A stretch of 64,000 nucleotides of DNA from Chamaecrista fasciculata. Lineage: Eukaryota; Streptophyta; Magnoliopsida; Fabales; Fabaceae. Under the pieces are notes generated by a model that saw nothing but the letters and a program-made list of their open reading frames with translations, did no database searches and had not been told where the DNA came from. The DNA lies in the NCBI GenBank assembly GCA_003254925.1, contig QANZ01049657.1, positions 84,427 to 148,426 on the forward strand. Direction: 5' to 3'. A program made the position numbers and the translations under genes. Positions 34,086 to 44,491 of the stretch are shown one piece after another. How positions within the stretch are numbered: the stretch's first letter is position 1; every line of letters starts with the position of its first letter.

Positions 34086-34095
34086 TATGTGTGCA

Positions 34096-35745
34096 GAATA
34101 AAAATCTTCAACAAAATCGATGATAATTTCAAACTTTAAAAGTTTATACTTACTCTCTAGAAATAGCTCCAATATTTTTGAAACAAAAATTAGTTAATTA
34201 GTCGGTGCGTGTATGCATTAACTGTTGTTTATGAAGGTGCATTAATGTTGACAAGAAAGTTTGTTTTGGGATAGTTAATTAATTAATTAATGGGGATGCA
34301 CAAAAAAGGTATAATAGTGGAAGGAGTCGCCTTCATTAGGTACACAATTCTCCTTAAAGAAATGGAAACCTCTTCTAATTATAAGTTTGAGACATTATTA
34401 GAATCGATCGAAGAAGTGTTATATATATATTCTACAAATTCTATAATTGCTCAAGGAGAGATGTTTCTGTTCTGTTTAGATTTTATTTATTGATTGACGT
34501 ATCCAACCCATAAAGATCATAGTCGTCGTTTTTGGTTCATAGCCAACGCAGCAGATTCACCATATCAACCACCATCAATCAATATATACACCAAACCCTA
34601 ATGTTGCATTATTCTTCCGTGTTAAACTTTTATTCATTCAGTACTCGATCCATGTTCAATTTCATTCTTCACGTACGTAATCCAATTTCTCAACTAGATA
34701 TATAACTTTCTGCATTTTGTTCAACTACAAACATGTAGTGTGGAAATGAGGCAGCTAGCTCTTGTTTTTAAAATAATTTTATTAATCAATTTATTACTAT
34801 CAGAGAATTTTTCATATTTTGAAATTTGAATATTGGGTGATGAACAATATATATGTTAAACAGTAAAAACTCTCTGATTTATGCTTGGCAACGGATTGAA
34901 TTCTTATGTCATATGATTTATTTGTGAAAAGGTTCGATGAGACTACAGTATGTATTCTTGCATTATGATGATGAACTGTGTGATTTAATTTCGATAACAT
35001 GCCTTTTTATTGAAGTGAAGTTTATGAAGACGTTAACTTTTTAAAAAAAAAAAAATACTTGAGAACTATATGTAGAAAGATTTAATGATTTATTTTCAAA
35101 TAAAGCCTCTGCCATACAACTTCGTCGTGGCATTAATTATTAATAGACACAACTTAATAATTCATGATAATTATTGTTCCAGCAAATAATCATTCATTGA
35201 TTGGACACCATCCAAAAAACAAATTAAATTCCATGATTGGACCAAACGGCAAAGCTCAACTTTCTGATAAGCTCAGAAANTATGTATCAAGATATTTAAA
35301 TGTATTAATTGATTAGAAGGTATATGCATATAAATTCTGTAAATTATAAATTTAATAACTAAATATATGGTCCTAAATTCTTTTTAATTAGCTCTCTTTT
35401 AGTCCTCAAAATTTTCTATTTTGTTCCATCATGGGTCTAAAATATGATTTTGTCTAATTTTGTCATTATCTTTAAATTGAACACTTAATCTAAATGATTT
35501 ATCTTTTACATACATTAAAATAAGTTGACAGAGAAGAGAAGAAAAATATTCATTGTTAATTAAAAGAAAAATGAATCACAAATTTATCTTCAGTTTATGA
35601 TTAAGAGAAAAATATTGTTTTTATTCTCTTTGTCAGATCACTTAATATAATACATATAAAATATAAATGATTTATCTGAGTTGATTGATTTAAGATTACA
35701 ACAAAATTAAAACGAAATAACATTTTTTTAGCTAATAGTAGAATA
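34096..35745. other. Intergenic, AT-rich
   Basis: No supported gene. The frame at 34290-34493 is short and featureless. A single N lies at 35280. Confidence 0.4.
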
Positions 35746-35754
35746 TTTAATTTT

Positions 35755-36051
35755 GGTCAAAGTGAAAATTTGGTCTCATATGTTTTGTTAAGTTCTCAAT
35801 TTGGCCAAGTTGCAGAATTGATCTCATATCTTTGTCAAAGGATTAAACATTAGTTGATCATTTTGTAAATATATGAGACCACTTCTACAACTGACCCAAA
35901 AATATAGGATAAATTTTGTAATTGACTCAAATATATGAGACCAAATCTGTAACAAAAAAAATATATGAGACCAAATTGGGAATTGACCAAAAGATATGGG
36001 ACCAAATTGAAAATTGAGCAAAAGATATGGGACCAAATTTTTACTTTGGCC
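35755..36051. mobile_element. Foldback MITE with 9-bp target duplication
   Basis: The ends GGTCAAAGTGAAAATTTGGT and (inverted) GGCCAAAGTAAAAATTTGGT form near-perfect arms. The flanks TTTAATTTT (35746-35754) and TTCAATTTT (36052-36060) match at 8 of 9. Length 297 bp. Confidence 0.78.
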
Positions 36052-36067
36052 TTCAATTTTTTTTGTA

Positions 36068-36222
36068 GAAAAAAGTTTAGGTGAGTTGGGCCTCGAGACT
36101 CACAAGGCCAGGGCAGGCCTCCAGGCTCTATGAGCGCTTACAGAGGTACTTATAAATCACCTATCAACAAAACCCTCACACCGGCAAGACATTTAAACTC
36201 ACGACCTTGTGGACCTTCCATT
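36068..36222 (-). mobile_element. SINE (T-rich 3' end family), 5' part weak
   Basis: On the minus strand: box B-like AAGGTCGTGAGTTTAAATGT, GCCGGTGTGAGGGTTTTGTT, then GCCTTGTGAGTCTCGAGGCC and CCTAAACTTTTTT. It matches the split copy at 29399-30012. Box A is not clear, so it may be 5'-truncated. Confidence 0.58.
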
Positions 36223-36401
36223 TTGTTTAATATATCGGAGGAGGAAGAAGAAACAGAAAGGACCCACGTAAGCTGGCGATATAGCTGTGTCCGTGGAATA
36301 AACGTCATCGTCGTTTTCCCCACAGACATGAAGACGTGCCATGCTTCAAACTGCAACCTCTCTTTCTCGCCGTTTCAGGGAACATTGCGTTTCCCATTCC
36401 C

Positions 36402-36431
36402 CACGTGTCTACTCTATGATCTATCCACGTG
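36402..36431. promoter_or_regulatory. Pair of G-box (CACGTG) sites
   Basis: CACGTG occurs at 36402-36407 and 36426-36431, each as CCACGTGTC, 24 bp apart. This is the ABRE/G-box form bound by bZIP and bHLH factors. The nearby DNA (36230-36480) is unusually GC-balanced, but I see no gene on either side. Confidence 0.4.
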
Positions 36432-36480
36432 TCCTTACCCTTCACTTTCTTTTGTTTGTTAGACACCTAATCATAACGGT

Positions 36481-39282
36481 CGTCTCTTTTATCATATTTA
36501 TATTTCCTTAATATAATACCAATTCCCTCTCTTTAATTTATATAATTTTATAATTCTTTCCACGTAAATAAAATAATTAGAGTCTGCTTACAATTTGATA
36601 ATATCTGACTTAAAATAAATTATTTGAAAAACGCGTATAGTCGTTGCTTCTCAAACCCAAAACCAGTTGGCGAGTTTTAGTGTTGCCAAGTGTTCAATTA
36701 GTAAAACTATTTTTTGTATAATTATATATATATATAAGATAAGATAAGATAATGATGTCTATATTAAATAAAGGGTCGTGCTCGTCACAACAGCTTCTGG
36801 AGATGGATGAGCATTATAATTTGAGACTTGTTAATAAATTAAGAAATAATATTCATGTTCATTCTCCTAAGTCCTAAGTTTTGAGATTGTACTAAATTAA
36901 AACCAATATATATAAAACATTGACTATTTAATTATATCATTTAGTAGAGGGACATGGTTACTCTTAGACAACGTGGCATTTTTATTATATGATTGATGAG
37001 CTCCGAGTTTTAATCAGTCAAAAACATTAAACGAAAACGAAATAATTATGTCCCGGGGGTGGGGCGAAAGTAAAATATTTGTAAACAATAATTGGATAAA
37101 CTATAATATTATAGAATAGTTGAAGATTAATACTTTATAATCTAACAGGTGGCACTTCCAAAATCGATCCATGTAGGTAACACGTCATCAGGCTACTTAT
37201 ATAATACATATGTACATATATATAACACGAATTCAGAGATATCGATGGGCAGCCATTATGCTAACCAAATACATTGAGATTTTTTATTTTTAAATGGAGT
37301 TTATTGGGTAGACGTACACTACGTATATGATAAAATTAATCTCGTATACTTTTTACAAAACATTTTATATATGTGGAATTTCTGACATAGGCATTAGACA
37401 GAATGGCTGGCTAGTATTTGCCTATGAGATCGTTAAGCAACAAGAACCACTAAATATGTTAAAGAAACAATATAAAAATTACTATAGTTAATTATATTCA
37501 TCTTATCAGCTCATATATTTGTCAAAAGTCGTAAACTTAGTTCTTGTGAAATATCTCAATATCTTAATCGGTAAAATGATAGAGGTTTCCATATGTATGT
37601 ATTAACCAAAATAATCTATTTTTTTAAAAATAAATTAAACACATATTATTAATTAATTACATCATTACATGACANTAAAATTTTATCATATATAGGTTTT
37701 TTTTATTATTTTTAATTTATTTATTTATCAACGGTCCGACCCCGGTTGAACCCCGGTTGAACCATTGAACCTTGAACCCCTCCTTCGGCCGGTTCAATGG
37801 CCGGTCCGGTTTTAATAACCTTGGCTCCACCCCTTTCTGGTCGTCCATATTTTAAAACTATAGTCTATGAAATTAAAAATAAGAGAAAATTTACTATTTA
37901 GTCTCTCTTTCTTAACTAAGTTAACAATTTAGTCCCTTATTTATTTTACATACATATTTGCGTATCCGTTAGGGCACGCAAAACAACTAGTATATATATA
38001 TATATATAGCTCTAGAGTAAGAAAACACAAATCCAAACAGGTAATTAAGAACAAAGAACTGAGTAGTACTAGCTAGTTAGTGTTTTTTTAATTAGTTTAT
38101 TAAGGTTTTAAGTAATTTTACATTTCTCTGGCGTAAATCTTAATTTTCACTCCATTCTTACCACTCAGGGTCATGTCATCATGTGATTCATATATCTATC
38201 TATATTTTTGTGTTAGCTAGCTATTGCTAAACCCAGTTCCGAAGTTATATATTAAGATTAATAAGATGTTAGATTCTGTAAGAGGTGTACGCTTTAACTT
38301 TTTGGGGATGCCACTACATGTACGTGTGTGTATATATATAAGTTGTCTTAATTTGTGCCTTAATTAGCTTATTGTGTTTTATAGGTTTCGTTTACATTGG
38401 GAAAACCGTTTAGATGATCGGGTAGTATCTATGGTCACATTGGGATAATAAAGAAGAGAATGAGTATATATGCATGGTATATCTTGGTTAGCAATTTAGC
38501 ATAATGTATATATCGAGACACTGACGAATCTGAATAAATATATATCGTGCAAACAAATATATAACCTTTGTGAGCCAAATCCAAACCGGACCACAGTCCA
38601 CAGAATATTATATATTTATAGTTATTATTTGGACATACATGCATATATAATTATATATATATAACTTGGTGTGAAATTGAATATATATATATACCTTATT
38701 TATTACGCAATTTTATCTATGCAGAAATTGCGTAATAGTTTGGGAAGTGGACGTGTGGTGCTGTTGATAACGTCTTGATAAGGTTTAGGGAATGCTTTTT
38801 TGTATTAAGATTTTGGTCTGTTTTGTGCTATATATGCCATATATATAAAAAGTATAAATAATGGAGAAAAGGAGGGAAGTGATATATATGTATGTGGTAA
38901 AGGGCAAGTGGTCGGTGTGTGGCCTCGTGCATGAGCATGTGACTTTGTTTCTTTTTATTTGTTTTATTTTATGATTGTATTTATATTTGGTGTTATCTTT
39001 AAACAAAAACTGTGTCAGTTGTGTGACACTAAGCACACCTCACGAGATTTTTGAGAAGAAGGGAATGAAATGATTAACTCAACAATTGTTTGTTGTGGAT
39101 GATCCTTTTGGCAGGCAGGAGCTGAGGAGTGAGGAGTCATACTCATATATAAACCAAAACTTATGACCATAAATATAGGATTCGTCAAAGATACACTAGT
39201 TTCGACTTTCTGGATGCTCATGTACTCTTTTAACTAATCTTCATGAGTGCCTCCACCTTCATGACTCAACCATATATATCAA
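36481..39282. other. Intergenic, AT-rich, with a GC-rich CCGGTT island
   Basis: No supported gene. At 37738-37820 a GC-rich patch repeats CCCCGGTTGAACC and contains GGTTCAATGGCCGGTCCGGT, a signature widespread in plant inverted-terminus repeats. A fragment at 37870-37990 matches 33125-33240. Several (TA)n runs lie at about 37990 and 38640-38690. Confidence 0.4.
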
Positions 39283-39532
39283 GTAATTGATGGAAATAAA
39301 TTTTGCATGAGAGATAAAATCACTAACATGGAGTTGATAATAATTTTGTATGAGGCTAAGATCTTCAGGTTACAAAATTATTAGTAAAATCACTACTTGG
39401 AAATTCACATATATATATATATAGTTAAAATATTCACTAATTAGTCAATTAGTAAATATTATAAAATAATTCTTAAAGATAATTACAAATGAGTCCTTTT
39501 AGCAAATAAATTCTATATATGTATTAGTAATT

Positions 39533-39545
39533 TTTTTTGGTCCGA
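39533..39545 (-). mobile_element. Micro-insertion, 13 bp, in the solo LTR
   Basis: The flanks 39513-39532 and 39546-39565 match at 18 of 20 and duplicate LTR sequence that is single-copy in the intact LTRs. The insert is TTTTTTGGTCCGA, i.e. TCGGACCAAAAAA on the minus strand. The intact LTR shows the empty site. Confidence 0.7.
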
Positions 39546-39590
39546 CTATATATGTATTTATAATTCAATAGGATAATTACTAATATTTTC

Positions 39591-39601
39591 TTGATAAAAA
39601 A
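39591..39601 (+). mobile_element. Micro-insertion, 11 bp, in the solo LTR
   Basis: AATTACTAATATTTTC (39575-39590) recurs with one extra base at 39602-39618. The intact LTRs hold one copy (AATTACTAATACTCTTC). The insert is TTGATAAAAAA. Confidence 0.6.
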
Positions 39602-39943
39602 AATTACTAATACTTTTCGGACGTGACTTGAGGTCTTTAGCTTGGTTTCGGAAGGCTTGTGGATAATTTAACCCATCTATTATTACAATTATATTGAACT
39701 CAATTCATTCTTATTCAAACTTATAATAAACTAATTACTTATTAGTAAACACAAATACTAATCTTACAATAGAGTAATACTAATCTATACCAAAATTCCA
39801 ACAATAATATGTTATAAGTATGATCATGGATCACTAGGCTCGGATTTGATTCAACATCCCAATGTCGACAAACAAGTCCATGTTTGACTGATTATATAAT
39901 AATTAGTTTAATTAACCCCATTTAAAGTGGAAATTAAATTAAA

Positions 39944-40496
39944 GGCCAAAGTCCTATTTTGGTCCCCCATTTATGCTCAGTGTTCCAAATTGGTCCCTCA
40001 GTTATTTTTCGTTCCATATTAGTCCCCCAATTATGCAAAACTTACCAAAGTTGGTCCCTCTAACAGTTTCCATCCATTTTTCTGTTTAAAAAAAAAGGCA
40101 AAATTAATTTTTAACTCCTAAAAGTTTAAATTTTTTGCATTAAGGACCTTTTTCTCTATAATAGGACCAAAATGTAAGAAATAAGAAATAACTTGGGGTT
40201 TTAGTTTATCTACGTGTGGTGCTGTTAGAGAGAGAGAGAGAGAGAGAGAGTTATTTCTTATTTCTTACATTTTGGTCCTATTATAGAGAAAAAGGTCCTG
40301 GATGCAAAAAATTTAAACTTTTGGGAGTTAAAAATTAATTTTATCTTTTTTTTAACAGAAAAATGGATGGAAATCGTTAGAGGGACCAACTTTGTCAAGT
40401 TTTGCATAACTGGGGGACCAATATGGAACGAAAAATAACTGGGGGACCAATTTAGAACACTGAACATAACTGGGGGACCAAAATAGGACTTTAGCC
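39944..40496. mobile_element. Long hairpin foldback element with (GA)n loop
   Basis: Arms 39944-40193 and 40249-40496 are inverted copies differing at only scattered bases. The loop is about 55 bp and carries a (GA)n run. A perfect 9-bp duplication TAAATTAAA flanks it at 39935-39943 and 40497-40505. The outer ends GGCCAAAGTCCTATTTTGGT match the foldback family. A transcript would fold into one roughly 250-bp stem. Confidence 0.88.
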
Positions 40497-40505
40497 TAAA
40501 TTAAA

Positions 40506-41663
40506 TAATATATATAAAGAAAAAAGAAAAGAAATAAGAGGGCAATGAAGTAAGGTGGTCGTGGAAGTGTGTATAGTAGACATTAATTAATTAATTAATT
40601 AGACAACTCAGGAATGTCTGGAAAGTTATTCTATTTCTCACTGGTCAAGTAGCCTAGGCTTAAGGTTTAAAAATAAAATAAAAATATATATAGATANCTT
40701 TACGTAAGGAACATCCCTTCCCCAAAAGGTCAAATCTTGATCAGCCTCAGAACTCACAAGAAATTAAGAGAGACAAGAAAAATGTGCCATGTTAATGAAT
40801 GAATTAACTAATTTTGAAGTAGCTAGCAATATAAGCCTATATATATATATGGTTCAAGAATGGATATTGATTGAGATGACAGAACACAAATCAAAGTGTG
40901 ACATGCAAGGTAGCTTGACGTTTTGTTCTTTGTACTTTAAAGTTGTAACTTGTAACTATACAATCTCTGTTCTGAGCATTTTATTTCGTTATTATAACTT
41001 ACAAGTACTTGAAAATATAGAGAGAAGAAGGGTGACGCATGAGCAAATTCAGAGAGCGGCGCATCACATGAATTTTTCACTCCAATTGGCAAATCAAAAC
41101 TGCTCTGTGATTTTTGTAGGCTAATGCATATATTTATATATATATATATTATTGTGTGTATATATGATTAGTGATATAATATATTCCCAACTCTACTCTG
41201 CGTCATCCTACCAATGTATCTAATTAAATACACAACGACCGAAAAAGTGGTTCCATGATATGTAGCATAGTCAAAGGAAATGAAATGGTTCAAATCCAAT
41301 AGTACTATATATACTAGCTAGTACCTAGACACTTCACTCTAGCCTCTATCGTATCATCACATATCACTCAAATTCATCCATTTTTTTTCAACTCATTAAT
41401 CACATTTGGTGAAGTTACGAGAAAGCAAGAGCAGAGAGGGGATCCTATATTACTCCTATGACATTGACAATTAAGTCAGTCAAAAATTGATTAAAAAAAG
41501 TGACATTGTGAACAAGAGTTTCTCTTCTTGCTCAAACGGTTATAAGTGCTTAGGTGGCAAGAAAAAGTATAAAGTATAAACATGACATATCAGCAAGACG
41601 AACGTACGTGAAGAATGTCTTGACAATTCAACGGACAACTCAGAAGCAGGAGTAAATTGATAA
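40506..41663. other. Intergenic, AT-rich
   Basis: No convincing gene. The frame at 40789-41124 has no recognised domain and spans simple TA runs. A single N lies at 40697. Confidence 0.35.
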
Positions 41664-41672
41664 TTCTAATTT

Positions 41673-42421
41673 GGTTAAAGTGCACTTTTGGTCCTATAAC
41701 TTTGGCAAAGGTTTCAATTTGGTCCCATAACTTTTTTTATTGCAATTTTGGTCCCATAACTTTGGCAAAGGTCTCAATTGGGTCTCATAACTTCTAAAAA
41801 TGTCTCACTGTTGGTCCCAAGATGATTTCTGTCCGTCCCATAATTTCACCCATATTTGTCACGTCATCATCCAACTCAGCATGTCAGATCATCTTTAGCG
41901 GCAGATAATGGATGGAAATCAGTATTAGGACCAAATTGAGATATAACTTTTTTTGTCCCATAACTTTGGCAAAGGTTTCAATTTGGTCCCATAACTTTTT
42001 TTATTGCAATTTTGGTCCCATAACTTTGGCAAAGGTCTCAATTCGGTCTCAAAACTTCTAAAAACGTCTCACTGTTGGTCCCAAGATGATTTCCGTCCAT
42101 CCCATAATTTCACCTATATTTGTCACGTCATCATCCAACTCAGCATATCAGATCATCTTTAGCGGCAGATAATGGATGGAAATCAGTATTAAGACCAAAT
42201 TGAGACATAACTTTTTTTGTCCCATAACTTTTTTTGTTGCAATTTTGGTCTCATAACTTTGGCAAAGGTCTCAATTCAGTCTCATAACTTTTTTGTCCCA
42301 TAACTATGGGACCAAATTGAGACATTTTCCAAAGTTATGGGACCAAAATTGAAACAAAAAAAGTTATGAGACCAAATTGAAACCTTTACCAAAGTTATGG
42401 AACCAAAAATGCACTTTAGCC
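41673..42421. mobile_element. Foldback MITE with internal duplication and perfect 9-bp target duplication
   Basis: The ends GGTTAAAGTGCACTTTTGGT and (inverted) GGCTAAAGTGCATTTTTGGT pair. TTCTAATTT flanks perfectly at 41664-41672 and 42422-42430. Inside, a roughly 270-bp segment ('ctcactgttggtcccaagat' to 'agcggcagataatggatgg') is tandemly duplicated. Length 749 bp. Confidence 0.83.
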
Positions 42422-42430
42422 TTCTAATTT

Positions 42431-43465
42431 TAAAGATTATTGGGGTTGATAATTTAATTTTTTAAAAATTCAATAATATGTTTTTTAGTTTTTTTTTTAT
42501 AAATTAAAGAGTATATTGTTTGATATTTTAAAGAACTAAAGAATATACAATTTACCTTTTTAAGGACTAACGTGCATTTCAAATTAGATTGAATTGTTAA
42601 TTTTAGTCTATAAAGTTATTTTATCAAATATCAACACTAGTGGCAAATAATAATTTGTACAGGAGCATATGCATGGGATTATACACAGACATCTATACAC
42701 TAATGACAAATCCATTACTCTTCTACGGTGTTTTTACAGATCGAAGTCAAATAGTTAATTCGATCAGTTTGACGTTTTGCTTGGGCCATTAAAATATGCG
42801 TGTAAGCTTGGTTTGGATTGGAGATAGATACAACGAATTGAAAGGGACCTTCAAGGCATAAACTGCGCGTAATGGATTTGTCATCATCGGTGTATACATA
42901 TGTATGAAGAAATTAAAGTCTTTATTTAGTAGAACAAGTTGGTTCTAATTAATCCAGCGGTGGACTCACAAGTCAAAATCTCTTAAAAGTTAACTTATGA
43001 TTATTGAAAAGTTATATATATAGTAGCACGTTAGTCTTCAGTGCATATATATATATATATACACATCTGAATTTGTTCCCTGCGAAAACACAAAGACAAA
43101 GAAAAAGTCAAGTATGGAGCCACCCTAATTACCAGCTGTCTACCCTATAGTTAATATGTATATGCATGCTTCCTTGTCAAACATGTAAACTCTTGGACAA
43201 ATCGTTCCACAATGTGTTGTACTCTTAAATAAAAGCATATGTTGGGCCTCTTGTCCACATTATATATGTTCCTATACTTCACTAGAATCCAAACTAATTG
43301 TTTCTGTATTCTATCTTTTAAACCTACCCCTGGTGATGATCGTGTACATATATTTAGTTATCACATTTTATTTTCATTGTCCTATTTGATCTGGAAGGAT
43401 ATTTTTATTTTGTTACTAGAAAAGCTCAGATGATTTAAGTCTCAGTTACTAAGGTTAAAATATAT
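42431..43465. other. Intergenic, AT-rich
   Basis: Nothing recognisable apart from short TA runs near 43045. Confidence 0.35.
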
Positions 43466-43469
43466 CTTT

Positions 43470-43612
43470 AGGTTCAATGAGTGTCTACAAAAAATAAATA
43501 TTTGTAGATCGCCTATCTCAAGATCTTCACAATAACAACGAGACTTGAATTTACAATCTTATAAGTTAACTAATTAGTAATTACCTACTAACTAGACCAA
43601 TCTTTTGCGGGC
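43470..43612 (-). mobile_element. Diverged SINE copy
   Basis: On the minus strand: box A-like TTGGTCTAGTTAGTAGG followed by GATTGTAAATTCAAGTCTC in the box B place, then GTAGACACTCATTG matching the family's ..GTAAGTGTTCATAG.. segment. No target duplication was found. Confidence 0.45.
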
Positions 43613-44491
43613 TGATATGGAAGGATGATTTGGTAATTGAAATTCATAAAAATGCAGAAGCGTATAACGTCTCAAAATTGAGCCCACCTGCATCTACATT
43701 AATATATAATTTAGTTACAATTGTTGTTCCCGGCCCACATCAAGTAAGAAGAACACCGAGTTACGATTTGTTACCTTCTATTAACTTTCTAACGATTACT
43801 GGGGATTTGATCTGAGGGCTTTCACCTACAATTCACATAATGAAGAAGTCAATAATGTTATTCTTAGTATATCTCAAATTGATGATCCAAATCTTACTAA
43901 AATGACATTTTGTCTATATGAAGGGAAGATATTTTCTATCAGGAAGGCGACGGAAATCTCGGCAGGGAACTTTATGAAGATATTTATCAAAATTTTCTAT
44001 GTTTACAGCATTAGTAAGACTTTGAAAATATCAATAAATTATGAATGCATCGTATCATATCCACAATTGGGCCTTCCGGGGTACATTTGGGCTCTGATGA
44101 GGGACACAATTGGGAAACTGCGATACGGTTGCTTTCAAACATGATATTATTTTATTGGTCAATTTTAAAAATGATCTTCAGTCCAAGCTAATTTTATATG
44201 AAGCATTGATTGACGAAGCCTCACAAAACAGCAACCATTATGCCTTTCCATTTTGTGCCATAATACGTAATGAGTTGTGTACTTGTATCATTTTCACTTT
44301 CTCCTTGTAAGTTGTAACCAAATATAACTAATATCAACGCTCACAATGACTTGACATTGGGAGAAAAAAAGAATTGATTTATTACATGAATATCGCAGGG
44401 TATAACAACTGCCAACGGCAGTCATTAGGAACCCATGAGCCAAAAGAGAAAAAAAATATATTTGGAGTTAAAAAATAGAAGGAATATGAGG
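43613..44491. other. Intergenic, 3' flank of the ORP gene
   Basis: Several plus-strand frames (43630-43815, 43902-44144) have mixed codon content and no domain I recognise. They may be the remains of a coding sequence but cannot be assigned. The ORP 3'UTR lies at the right end. Confidence 0.35.

Larger units (their letters stand above)
39288..39803 (-). mobile_element. Decayed solo LTR of the copia family
   Basis: Aligns end to end with the LTRs of the 4843-12646 element: TGATGGAAATAAATT at the left, 'cggaaggcttgtggataat' inside and TTCCAACA at the right, with many substitutions and small deletions. The flanks GTAAT (39283-39287) and ATAAT (39804-39808) match at 4 of 5. No internal region is present, so it is a solo LTR. 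It is much older than the complete element and carries two later micro-insertions. Confidence 0.85.

Noticed and set aside
41280-41320. GGTTCAAATCC resembling a tRNA box B
   Set aside because: No matching box A or cloverleaf can be drawn around it, and no true tRNA gene was found in the window.
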